Shown in pieces: positions 16,903-25,052 of a stretch of 31,009 nt of DNA. Numbering within the stretch: position 1 is the stretch's first letter; every line of letters begins with the position of its first letter. Where the stretch lies: positions 1 through 31,009 of the forward strand of contig DPPB01000023.1 of the NCBI GenBank assembly GCA_003539495.1. The letters are read 5' to 3'. The translations under genes were made by a program, and so were the position numbers. The notes beneath the pieces were generated by a model that saw nothing but the letters and a program-made list of their open reading frames with translations, searched no databases and was not told the DNA's origin. The DNA comes from Oscillibacter sp. (lineage in GTDB: Bacteria; Bacillota; Clostridia; Oscillospirales; Oscillospiraceae).

Positions 16903-19141
16903 GTTTATTGCCCAGCGCCTGCGTGCATATCTGCCTCCGGTTCTGTTGGCGGCGGCGCTGATCTGGCTGGTGGCTGATGCCTTCCTCCCGGAGCAGAGCG
17001 CACTGCTTCCCGTGACTGTGGCAGCGGCTGCCGCAGCCAGTATGGCGCTTACCCGGGGCAAGTGGCGCACGGCAGCTTACACCTTTTGGCTGCTTGGCTG
17101 CCTTTTGGCTGCCGTCCTTTTTTGGCGCGCAGCTTCGGAAGGCTTTGCCTTGCTCATAAACGGTGTGCTGGATGTTTGGAAGCATATAGCCGCCCGAAAC
17201 ACAGACTATTTTTCCGTTTCCGGCGAAAACGGCCCTGTTTTTTTTCTGTGCCTGCTGGGGGCGGTGCTGGGTGTGGGGAGCGCAGACCTTATGCGCCGCC
17301 GCAGCGCTGCGGGCTTTTGGATCCTTACGGCGGTGCTTGGGCTGCTGGGCCTTCTGCTTGCGCCGCAGCTCACCGCCGGCTGGCTTCTGGCGGCGGCCCT
17401 TACAGAGCTTTTGACCTACACGGTTTTTTTCGCCGGTACCGGAAGCGCCGGTGTCTGGCTCCGGGTGACGGCTATCCTACTGCTGACCGCCCTTTTGTTA
17501 AACGGCTGGCAGACGGCCAAGCCCGACTTTCTCAATGAGGCCGTGGACGGATTGCGCCAGGGCGTGGAGCGCCTGCGCTACGGGAGCAACGAGACCATCG
17601 GTCTTCCTGAGGGGGACCTCCGTTCCGTAGGCTCCCGGCAAACCAACCAGGATACTGTCCTGGAGATCACCATGGATGTCCCCGCTTCCTGCTATCTTCG
17701 GGGCTTTGTGGGCGAAACCTATGAAAACAGTCGCTGGTATGCGCTGGATGCCGATACGCTTTATTCGGCGGCGGACAGCTTCTTCTGGCTGCACGAGGAC
17801 GGGTTTTATCCCCAAACACAGCTGGCTGCCGCGGCCTCCGCGGTGCAGCCGGAGCTTGTGCGTGAAAATACCATTTCCGTGACCAATTTGAGGGCCTCCG
17901 CCCGCTATCTCTATGCGCCCTATGAGCTGTTGCCGGGCAGCGCCGGGCTGGATGCCGCTTCCATCGGCGACCGCACCCTGCTGGGCTCGGGCCTGCGCGG
18001 TCAGCGAACCTATGGCTTTTCTGCCGCTCAGGGCCTCATCACCCAGTATCAGCGCATCAATACGGCTCTATCGCAGACCACGGAGCAGCAGACACCCTTT
18101 TTGCAGGATGAGGCAGCCTACAACGCCTTTGTTTATGACCGCTACACTGCCATTCCCTCCGATATTCGCAGCTACCTGGCCGATAAGCTGGGTGACTATG
18201 CGGTCTCCGACGGCGAGGCCCACTTTGACTATCAAAGTGCCAAGCAAAATATTTTATTTTATCTTACCACCTATGCCGAGTATGACGAAACAAATGTGAC
18301 TCCGGTAGGCAGCGGTGTGGATTTTGTGCTGAACTTTTTGGACGGCACACGAAAGGGCTACAGCGTCCACTATGCCACGGCAGCGGCTATGATGTTCCGC
18401 TATTATGGTATTCCCGCCCGGTATGTGGAAGGATTTTTGGTGAGTAAGCAGGAGACCCAGACCTTGGAACCGGGACAAACACTGGCCTTGGACGGCTCCC
18501 ACATCCACACCTGGGTGGAATATTATCAGGATGGTGTGGGCTGGCTGCCCTTTGAGGTGACGCCGCCTTACTTCTCCGCCGTGGAGCAAACGGAAAAATA
18601 CCAGGACATCTCCGGCCTGATCGGCCAGCAGCCGCAGGATACGGTGGTGGATAACATTCAGGACAATCCCCAGGGCGATGACACAAACGAACCCTCGCTG
18701 CTGAATTTCTGGCTCAAGTATCGGCTGCAAATTTTACTGATTCTGGCCGTGACCGCGGCGCTGGCCCTGCTTGCGGCGTTCATCGCATGGCTTATGTGGG
18801 AGCGGAAAAAGACTGCCCGGCGTAAGGCGTCGTTCCTATCGGAGGATCTTCCCGCGTCTATCCAAGCTATTTTTGCCTATACCATAGATGTACTCCGGGC
18901 TCGGGGCCTCCGGGCGAAAAACTGCGCCCCGGAGGATTACGCAGACCTTCTTGATCCGGATCTCCGCGCCTCTTATCGGCAGGCGGCGGCTATTTGGCAG
19001 GAGGCCCGCTTCAGCGGACACCCCATGGAAGAGGCACAGCGGCAGACTGTACTCGCTCTGGAGAGCGAGCTGTGGCGCAGAACCTGGGAGCAGGCCAATA
19101 TTCTGCGTAGGATCAAGCTAAAATACATTCTCTTTTTATAG
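16892..19141 (+). CDS. Membrane transglutaminase-like (TgpA-type) protein with Ser at the catalytic Cys position
   Basis: The protein has 749 residues from TTG 16892, preceded by AGAGGAGGGGG; the start overlaps the DUF58 gene. Six or seven transmembrane helices fill residues 15-210. An extracellular transglutaminase-like core follows. The motif GYSVHYATAAAMMFRYYGIP at about 489-508 corresponds to the usual GYCxHYA segment, but residue 491 is Ser, not Cys. His539 in SHIHTWVEYYQDGVGWLPFE and the downstream acidic residues are kept. A further helix at about 613-637 leads into a cytoplasmic DUF4129-like tail. TgpA-type proteins partner with MoxR and DUF58. The Ser suggests a non-transamidating, perhaps binding or structural, role. 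Confidence 0.85.
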   Translation: MRFKFIAQRLRAYLPPVLLAAALIWLVADAFLPEQSALLPVTVAAAAAASMALTRGKWRTAAYTFWLLGCLLAAVLFWRAASEGFALLINGVLDVWKHIAARNTDYFSVSGENGPVFFLCLLGAVLGVGSADLMRRRSAAGFWILTAVLGLLGLLLAPQLTAGWLLAAALTELLTYTVFFAGTGSAGVWLRVTAILLLTALLLNGWQTAKPDFLNEAVDGLRQGVERLRYGSNETIGLPEGDLRSVGSRQTNQDTVLEITMDVPASCYLRGFVGETYENSRWYALDADTLYSAADSFFWLHEDGFYPQTQLAAAASAVQPELVRENTISVTNLRASARYLYAPYELLPGSAGLDAASIGDRTLLGSGLRGQRTYGFSAAQGLITQYQRINTALSQTTEQQTPFLQDEAAYNAFVYDRYTAIPSDIRSYLADKLGDYAVSDGEAHFDYQSAKQNILFYLTTYAEYDETNVTPVGSGVDFVLNFLDGTRKGYSVHYATAAAMMFRYYGIPARYVEGFLVSKQETQTLEPGQTLALDGSHIHTWVEYYQDGVGWLPFEVTPPYFSAVEQTEKYQDISGLIGQQPQDTVVDNIQDNPQGDDTNEPSLLNFWLKYRLQILLILAVTAALALLAAFIAWLMWERKKTARRKASFLSEDLPASIQAIFAYTIDVLRARGLRAKNCAPEDYADLLDPDLRASYRQAAAIWQEARFSGHPMEEAQRQTVLALESELWRRTWEQANILRRIKLKYILFL

Positions 19142-19152
19142 GAGGAGCTACC

Positions 19153-20118
19153 ATGAAAAAAAGAATCTCCTGTATGCTGCTTTCGATTTTGCTGCTTTGT
19201 CTATGTGCCTGCGGAGAAAAAAGCGTATGGCGCGCGGCGTATGAGCGCACCGGCCAGGCCCTGCAAAGTGAGGTGAACGAGCTGCGCGTGGGCTCTGTGG
19301 GCGGCGAGTGGTGCATCATTGGCTTGAGCCGTTCGGGCCGTTTGACAAGCGATGCGGCCCATGCTTATTTAGAGCAGGCGGACGCCTATATTCGAGCCAT
19401 CGGCACGCCTCGGCTCCACCAGGCCAAGTCTACGGAAAATTCCCGCCTCATTTTGGGCATCACCGCAGCGGGGGGAGATGTAACGAATATCGGCGGCGTA
19501 AATCTGCTGGCCGGGCTCACGGATATGAAATATCTGTCCGCACAGGGGCTCAACGGAGCCATTTGGGCACTCATTGCCCTGGACTGCGGCGGCTATGAGA
19601 TTCCTGCCGCTCAGCCCGGCGAGACACAGACCACTCGGGAGGGCTTGGTGTATCTGCTTCTTAGCAGCCGCAATGCCGATGGCGGCTGGAGCCTTTTCGG
19701 CGAATCCTCCGATCCCGATATGACCGCAATGGCGCTCCAGGCCTTGGCGCCCTACCGCCAGCGAGAGGATGTAGCCCGGGCGGCGGAGTCTGCGGTGGAC
19801 TATCTTTCGGTCATTCAGCTCCCCAGCGGCGGTTTTTCCAGCTGGGGCACGGCGAACTGCGAATCCTGCGCCCAGGTTATCGTCGCCCTCACGGCTCTGG
19901 GGCTGGATCCGCAGAAGGAACAGCGCCTCATCAAAAACGACCAAAGCGTGGTGGATGCCCTCTGTACCTTTGCCGTGAACGATGGTTTTTACCACTCTGC
20001 CGACCTGGCGGAGGTAAACGGCATGGCTACCGAGCAGGCCTATTATGCCCTCACGGCCTACGCCCGTTTTTTGGACGGACAAACCAGGCTGTACGATATG
20101 ACAGACTGCATTACCTGA
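19153..20118 (+). CDS. Lipoprotein with alpha/alpha-toroid domain (terpene cyclase/intrinsic-factor-like)
   Basis: The protein has 321 residues from ATG 19153 after AGGAGGA. The signal peptide ends in a lipobox LCAC with Cys20 as lipidation site, so it should be anchored on the outer face of the membrane. The mature part is helical with repeats of the prenyltransferase/terpene-cyclase alpha-alpha barrel: NADGGWSLFGESSDPDMTAM at about 173-192, then SGGFSSWG and SCAQVIVALTALGL around 225-250. The same fold forms the N-terminal domain of intrinsic factor and transcobalamin. In this operon it sits with a DUF4430 protein, the other half of such carriers, and just upstream of a cobalamin riboswitch. 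No catalytic DxDD-type cyclase motif is seen. Corrinoid binding is inferred. Confidence 0.8.
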   Translation: MKKRISCMLLSILLLCLCACGEKSVWRAAYERTGQALQSEVNELRVGSVGGEWCIIGLSRSGRLTSDAAHAYLEQADAYIRAIGTPRLHQAKSTENSRLILGITAAGGDVTNIGGVNLLAGLTDMKYLSAQGLNGAIWALIALDCGGYEIPAAQPGETQTTREGLVYLLLSSRNADGGWSLFGESSDPDMTAMALQALAPYRQREDVARAAESAVDYLSVIQLPSGGFSSWGTANCESCAQVIVALTALGLDPQKEQRLIKNDQSVVDALCTFAVNDGFYHSADLAEVNGMATEQAYYALTAYARFLDGQTRLYDMTDCIT

Positions 20119-20166
20119 AAGCGCAAAAAATTCCCACTTTTTAGAACAAATCATCGAAAAATGCCA

Positions 20167-20195
20167 TTGCACTTTTTGGCTGGGTGTGATAAAAT
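20167..20195 (+). promoter_or_regulatory. Sigma-A-type promoter of the riboswitch-controlled unit
   Basis: A -35 box TTGCAC at 20167-20172 and a -10 box TAAAAT at 20190-20195 are spaced 17 bp apart. Transcription would start around 20202, just before the riboswitch aptamer. The preceding lipoprotein gene ends at 20118, and no clear terminator lies between. Confidence 0.65.
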
Positions 20196-20215
20196 CTTAA
20201 AAAACAGGACAATAG

Positions 20216-20335
20216 AATACAAACAGGATGATTCGCTCGGAGCTCTGCGCTCCGAAGGCGGAATAGGGTGAAAAGCCCTGCGAGAAGGTCACTGTGATGC
20301 CTGCTTACAGCAGGATAAGTCAGATACGCCGAGAA
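20216..20335 (+). ncRNA. Cobalamin riboswitch aptamer
   Basis: The conserved blocks of the cobalamin (B12-box) riboswitch occur in order: GGAATAGGGTGAAAAGCCCT at 20260-20279, GGTCACTGTGATGCC at 20287-20301, and ATAAGTCAGATACGCC at 20315-20330. Stems can be drawn: TCGGAGC/GCTCCGA at 20237-20255, AGGG/CCCT around the GGTGAAAA loop, and CCTGC/GCAGG at 20300-20314. This class binds adenosyl- or other cobalamins and usually turns gene expression off when B12 is plentiful. Here it precedes a terminator and two large secreted proteins. The outer limits are approximate. Confidence 0.9.
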
Positions 20336-20359
20336 TGATGCCTGGGCTTTGCCGATCCC

Positions 20360-20427
20360 GAAGCCGAAGCGATTCAATGCTTATAGCGTATAGCTTGCAC
20401 GGCTTCCGGAAGGGGGCCGTGTTTTTT
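20360..20427 (+). terminator. Riboswitch expression platform: intrinsic terminator with candidate antiterminator
   Basis: CACGGC at 20398-20403 and GCCGTG at 20416-20421 form a stem, with an inner CTTCCGGAAG palindrome, followed by TTTTTT at 20422-20427. GAAGCC at 20360-20365 can pair instead with GGCTTC at 20401-20406, which would break the terminator. This gives mutually exclusive folds suitable for transcriptional control by the aptamer. The pairing choice is inferred by eye. Confidence 0.7.
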
Positions 20428-20458
20428 GCTGCTGCAGACTATTTGCCCCTGTGTCGGC

Positions 20459-20478
20459 CGGAGCGCGGCTGCGCTCCG
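20459..20478 (+). other. Hairpin in the leader between terminator and start codon
   Basis: CGGAGCGC at 20459-20466 pairs with GCGCTCCG at 20471-20478 around GGCT. It resembles the TCGGAGC/GCTCCGA stem at 20237-20255 in the aptamer. The rest of the leader (20428-20537) holds no reading frame that I trust and ends with the ribosome site AGGAGG at 20532-20537. Confidence 0.55.
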
Positions 20479-20544
20479 CAGCGGAAATTGCGCGCCTACC
20501 CCTGCGGCGCACATCGCACATAGAAATATACAGGAGGAATGCAA

Positions 20545-23500
20545 ATGAAAAAGAGGGTTTTAAGCCTAATGATGGCCCTGCTGCTCTTATGGCAGTTGAT
20601 TCCATCTGTGTGCCTCGCCGCCGGAGGAACCGCCGACAGCAGCTTTGTCTTGGCTGCCGCCACGGCCGGAAAGGTACTCATCGAGCCCGTTGCCGTGTCC
20701 TACACCGGCAGCGAGACTTTGGCCCAAGCACTGAAGAAAAGTGGCTACGATTTGGAGGGCCTGGACAGCGGCTTCGTCACCAAGGTCCAGGGTGTGAGCG
20801 GCAATTATCGCCGGGTGGATGATGCGGGCGGCCTGAGCCTGGATCAGCCTGCCAAGGGAGTCACCTTCCTGGCCATTGTGGAGATCGACCTGAACGCGGA
20901 GCAAGCCGCCGCCTTGGGTAGTCTCCTAAAGGTCATGGCCGCCTACAGGGCCTTCGATACCGGCGTGACCCGCTATCCCCCGGCCCAGGAGGCCTATAAG
21001 GCGGCGCTGGAGGCACTTTATAGGGCCGATGCCGATGCCTCCGCTCTGCAAGCCGCTCTGTCCGGGGCGATGGATCGATTTGACAGGGAAGTGGTCAACG
21101 GTAAAAAAGTCACCGCTGCGCTGACGGTGCAGACCTTATCCGGTCTGGACCCCGCGTCCTACACTCTGGACACAGAGGACAGCTATGGCCGCACCGCCCG
21201 GTTTGAAAAGAGCCAGGCCATCCAGCTGGTGCCGGGTGCATATAGCTTCCAACTCCAAAGCGGCAGCGATGCCCAGGCTGTCGGCACTATGACTCTGACA
21301 GATTCCGGTGTTGTGCAGATCGGCGGCGAAACGGTCACTACCCTGTGCCTGCCGGATGGGGAGTGGTTGGGCGAGGCCGTTTTGCACGGCGGCAGCGTAG
21401 CTTCCGGGACCTATGACCACGACGGCGATACCTATTATGTGGCAGATACGGATCCCTCCCCTTATATCTACCTGCCCAAGGGCGCGGATGCCGGGGATCT
21501 ATCTTTGAATGCCGGTGCCGTCTATACCAATACCGATGGCCAGGCGGTGGAGATACCCATTGCCTGGGCAAGCCAGGCCGCCCGCCTTACCGGTGTCCTG
21601 CCTGTCGGCACACAGGCCGGCCGGGTGACGCTGAAGGCCAGCCTTGCCTATGAGGGATATGTCCTCTCCCGGCTGCGCACTCTTTGCCTGGAGCGCGCGC
21701 CCACCCTTACGGCGCTGTCCGTCGTCGCCAACGGCGCCGAGCAGATGGTGGGTACTTTTCTTCCCAACCAGCTGCGCTACACCTTTAATGTGGCCACGCC
21801 CCAGGTCACTATCACCCCTGCCACGCTGGAGGGTGACTACACTGTCACCGTTCAGGGCAAAAAAGTGCAGCCGGGCGAAAGCTGCACCCAGTCTCTGGCT
21901 ATGGGCAGCAACACCATAGAGATCAAGGTCGCGTTGGAAAACGGCAAGAGCCGGACTTATACATTGAATATTGGCCGCGTAGCGCCGAAAACCGTAACCG
22001 TACTGCACGACACCGACCTCACCCTTCAGCTTCTGGACAGCAATGGGCAGACCCTCTTGCCAGAGTCCGACAGCAACGGTCAGGCCGTGTATCAAATCCT
22101 GCCTCGCGGCGGCTACAGCTATGTGACTACCAAGGGCTGCTATACCGCGAAGGAGACCTTCAGCGTTTTTGAGGATATGACCGTTAAGGCCAAACGCCCC
22201 CGGGAGGAGGACTGGCTGACGGGCCTGCAGATCTGCGCCGGCAGCACAAAGAGCTCCGGCATCTATCTGGACAGCGCCGACTTTCAAACCTCGCGGCATG
22301 AGTACACCATCCAGCTTCCCGATACCGAGAGTGTGCTCTATGTCTGGGCTCTGTCTGACAAGACCAATCTTATCAAGGTCCAGGAGACCGGTACCTCCGT
22401 CTATACCAAGACGCTCACCGCCAGCGGCAAGGCCGTTCGTGGTTTGGCCGCCGCCGACGGCCAGGAAAAGACCTTGACCCTGAGTCTGTCCTTGACGGAA
22501 AATGGCTGTACTTATGTCCAAAACTACACCGTGCAGGTTCAGCGAAGCCTGTCTCTGCAAAGTCTGTCCCTGCGTATCGATGGCCGGGATACGGCCATCC
22601 ATCCCTTGGTGGATGGCAAGCTCCAGGAAAATAAGGGCTTCGACAGGAAGCTCCTAAGCTACCAGGCTGATCTGCTCAGCACCGCCAAGACCGCCCAGAT
22701 CACCGCCACGGCCTACGCGCCCCAGGCTGTTATTAAGGTCAATGGCGAGATTTATGACGGTGGCGACCTGACCCTGAACACGACCCTTTCTGCCGAGACC
22801 GTCACCATTACCCTTTGCGACGCTGCCACCGACCGCGTCACCCAGACCTATACCATTGAGCTGGCCAAGCGTCAGCCTCTCCGGGGTCAGTTTATCATAA
22901 AGGATCAGTATGGCACACCCCTGCCCAATGCCGTCGCCGTGGTGTATGACACCAAGATCAGCGAGCGTATCCTGCCTGACAGCCAGGGTGTTTATCCCCT
23001 GGTCGCCGGCAGCACCTACCGCTATACCGCCACTTGCCGGGGCTATGTGGGCTGCCAGGATCAGGTCACGGTCAGCGAAAACGCCTGCACGGTGCAGATT
23101 GCGCTGTCCAAAGCCCCTTCCACCAGTTATGGTATGGGCGTCACCTCCGATTGGCCCAACTTCCGGGGCGATGAGACCAACAACGGGATCATCTCTGCCA
23201 AGACGCCGATCCAGGCCGAGAACGCCATGCTCAGCTGGGCTACCAAGCTGGGGGAGAGCTACGGCTCCGGCGCCACCGGCTGCCCTATCCTTATTACCGA
23301 GGGCGGCTGGGACTATGTCATCTCCTATGCCGGCAGCAGCATCGTCAAGCTGGATGCTCTCAGCGGCAAGGTAGTGGCCACCGGCAACATGAAGACCAAC
23401 TCCAGCTTCGCCATCAATTCGCCTACCTATGGCGGCGGTATGATCTTTGTGGGTCTGGCCGGCGGCGGCATCCAGGCCTTTGACGCCAGGACCCTTAAAT

Positions 23501-24990
23501 CCCTCTGGTACTACAAGGATGCCCTGGGCGGCCAGCCCAATAGTCCCATCACCTATCACGACGGCTACCTCTACACCGGCTTTTGGAACAGCGAGGAGCA
23601 GACGGCAAACTTCGTCTGTCTCACGGCCACCGACGAGGTTCCCAGCGGGGACGACGAGACCAAGCTGCCCGTGTGGACCTGCCCGGTGAAGGGCGGATTC
23701 TACTGGGCGGGCGCCTATGTGCAGGAGAATTTCCTGCTGGTGGGCACCGACGATGGCGGCGGCGGATATACCACCCCATCGGGCGGACTGCTGTGCCTGG
23801 ATCCGCGCACCGGCGTGGAGCTGGATTCCATGCACGACCTGGTGGGCGATGTGCGCTCCACCGTGGCCTATGACAAGGTGACCGACCGCTATTACTTCAC
23901 CAGCAAGGGAGGATATTTCTACTCTGTGCGGGTGGAGGAGAAGGACGGCGGGTATCAACTGGCCGACCTCAAGGGCATCAAGCTGGAAAACGGCTCCGGC
24001 GGCACGGCCATGAGCACCTCGACCCCGGTGGTGTATAACGGGCGGGCCTACATCGGCGTGTCCGGCACGGGTCAGTTTACCCAGTATTCCGGCCACAACA
24101 TCACGGTGATCGACCTGGAGAGCTGGTTCATTGCCTATCGGGTGACCACCCAGGGCTATCCCCAGACCAGCGGCATGCTCACCACCGCCTATGACGACGG
24201 CTACGCCTATGTATATTTCTTTGACAACTACACCCCGGGCAAGCTGCGGGTGCTGAAGGATGCGCCCGGCGTCACCGCGCCGCTGCTGACGACCAAGGAG
24301 ACCCTGAAGGGCAATGCCTATTTTACCGGCAAGGTGCTCTTTACCCCCAACGGCAGCCAGGCGCAGTATGCCATTTGCTCTCCCATCTGCGACCAATACG
24401 GCAATATTTATTTCAAAAACGATTCCGCCTACCTGATGTCTCTCAGCAATACCATTGAGCGCATCGAACTGCTGCAGGGACCCAATAAGACGGCCTATCA
24501 GCCGGGCGAGCTGTTTGACCCCGCGGGCATGATCGTCCGACTGCACTACAGCAACGGCACCTCCCGCGTAGTTCCGGCCACCCGGAATAAGATCGCCTAT
24601 CTGAGCGGCACCGGCGAGGCACTGAAGGAGGGGCAGACGGAGACGGAGGTCCATTTCCTCTACGCCATGTATCAGAATGAGACGCTGAACAACAGCCAAA
24701 CCGGTGCGGGCAAAGCCTATGTCTCGCCCACGGTCAGCGTCTCCATCACCGTAGGTGACCCCACGCCCCCGGAGCCGGAGGTGACCCTGGGTGACCTCAA
24801 TGGCGACGGGGAAGTGGATATTATGGACCTAACAGCTCTGCGCAGATATGTGGCGGGACTCATTAAATTGGATGCAGATCGTCTTGCCGCCGCTGACCTC
24901 AATGGCGATGGAGAAGTGGATATTATGGATTTGACGATCCTGCGCAGATATGTAGCGGGGCAGATCGATAAATTCCCGGCCCCAAAATAA
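20545..24990 (+). CDS. Large secreted dockerin protein with Ig-like modules and PQQ-like beta-propeller
   Basis: The protein has 1481 residues; I chose ATG 20545 because AGGAGG lies 7 nt upstream, while ATG 20539 is only 1 nt from it. It has a signal peptide (1 to about 26) and then a DUF4430-like segment (IEPVAVSYTGSETLAQALKK, about 45-110). Three cadherin-like beta-sandwich modules follow (about 387-475, 555-660 and 669-775), then a carboxypeptidase-regulatory-like module (about 778-855). A PQQ-like beta-propeller (about 868-1296) starts at SDWPNFRGDETNNG. A Big3-like Ig module (about 1298-1400) precedes the C-terminal dockerin (about 1413-1478). The dockerin has two DLNGDGEVDIMDLT calcium loops with LRRYVAG helices. 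No glycosidase domain is present. It lies under the cobalamin riboswitch and should dock onto a cohesin; one is encoded next door. Confidence 0.85.
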   Translation: MKKRVLSLMMALLLLWQLIPSVCLAAGGTADSSFVLAAATAGKVLIEPVAVSYTGSETLAQALKKSGYDLEGLDSGFVTKVQGVSGNYRRVDDAGGLSLDQPAKGVTFLAIVEIDLNAEQAAALGSLLKVMAAYRAFDTGVTRYPPAQEAYKAALEALYRADADASALQAALSGAMDRFDREVVNGKKVTAALTVQTLSGLDPASYTLDTEDSYGRTARFEKSQAIQLVPGAYSFQLQSGSDAQAVGTMTLTDSGVVQIGGETVTTLCLPDGEWLGEAVLHGGSVASGTYDHDGDTYYVADTDPSPYIYLPKGADAGDLSLNAGAVYTNTDGQAVEIPIAWASQAARLTGVLPVGTQAGRVTLKASLAYEGYVLSRLRTLCLERAPTLTALSVVANGAEQMVGTFLPNQLRYTFNVATPQVTITPATLEGDYTVTVQGKKVQPGESCTQSLAMGSNTIEIKVALENGKSRTYTLNIGRVAPKTVTVLHDTDLTLQLLDSNGQTLLPESDSNGQAVYQILPRGGYSYVTTKGCYTAKETFSVFEDMTVKAKRPREEDWLTGLQICAGSTKSSGIYLDSADFQTSRHEYTIQLPDTESVLYVWALSDKTNLIKVQETGTSVYTKTLTASGKAVRGLAAADGQEKTLTLSLSLTENGCTYVQNYTVQVQRSLSLQSLSLRIDGRDTAIHPLVDGKLQENKGFDRKLLSYQADLLSTAKTAQITATAYAPQAVIKVNGEIYDGGDLTLNTTLSAETVTITLCDAATDRVTQTYTIELAKRQPLRGQFIIKDQYGTPLPNAVAVVYDTKISERILPDSQGVYPLVAGSTYRYTATCRGYVGCQDQVTVSENACTVQIALSKAPSTSYGMGVTSDWPNFRGDETNNGIISAKTPIQAENAMLSWATKLGESYGSGATGCPILITEGGWDYVISYAGSSIVKLDALSGKVVATGNMKTNSSFAINSPTYGGGMIFVGLAGGGIQAFDARTLKSLWYYKDALGGQPNSPITYHDGYLYTGFWNSEEQTANFVCLTATDEVPSGDDETKLPVWTCPVKGGFYWAGAYVQENFLLVGTDDGGGGYTTPSGGLLCLDPRTGVELDSMHDLVGDVRSTVAYDKVTDRYYFTSKGGYFYSVRVEEKDGGYQLADLKGIKLENGSGGTAMSTSTPVVYNGRAYIGVSGTGQFTQYSGHNITVIDLESWFIAYRVTTQGYPQTSGMLTTAYDDGYAYVYFFDNYTPGKLRVLKDAPGVTAPLLTTKETLKGNAYFTGKVLFTPNGSQAQYAICSPICDQYGNIYFKNDSAYLMSLSNTIERIELLQGPNKTAYQPGELFDPAGMIVRLHYSNGTSRVVPATRNKIAYLSGTGEALKEGQTETEVHFLYAMYQNETLNNSQTGAGKAYVSPTVSVSITVGDPTPPEPEVTLGDLNGDGEVDIMDLTALRRYVAGLIKLDADRLAAADLNGDGEVDIMDLTILRRYVAGQIDKFPAPK

Positions 24991-25052
24991 CGGTTGTATA
25001 TGGGACTTGCCACCCCATTTGCAATAAATAAATTTAGTGAAAAGGAGAAAGT

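Noticed and set aside
19153..20118. Active terpene cyclase or prenyltransferase function for the toroid lipoprotein
   Set aside because: It is a short, exported lipoprotein, and I see no DxDD-type catalytic motif. The fold similarity alone does not support that enzymology.
20539..20544. ATG 20539 as the start of the dockerin protein
   Set aside because: It lies only 1 nt after AGGAGG, whereas ATG 20545 has normal spacing and begins a standard signal peptide MKKR.
22654..24699. A 681-codon minus-strand open frame opposite the propeller region
   Set aside because: It is opposite a recognisable beta-propeller and Ig modules, with no domain of its own; a shadow of codon bias.
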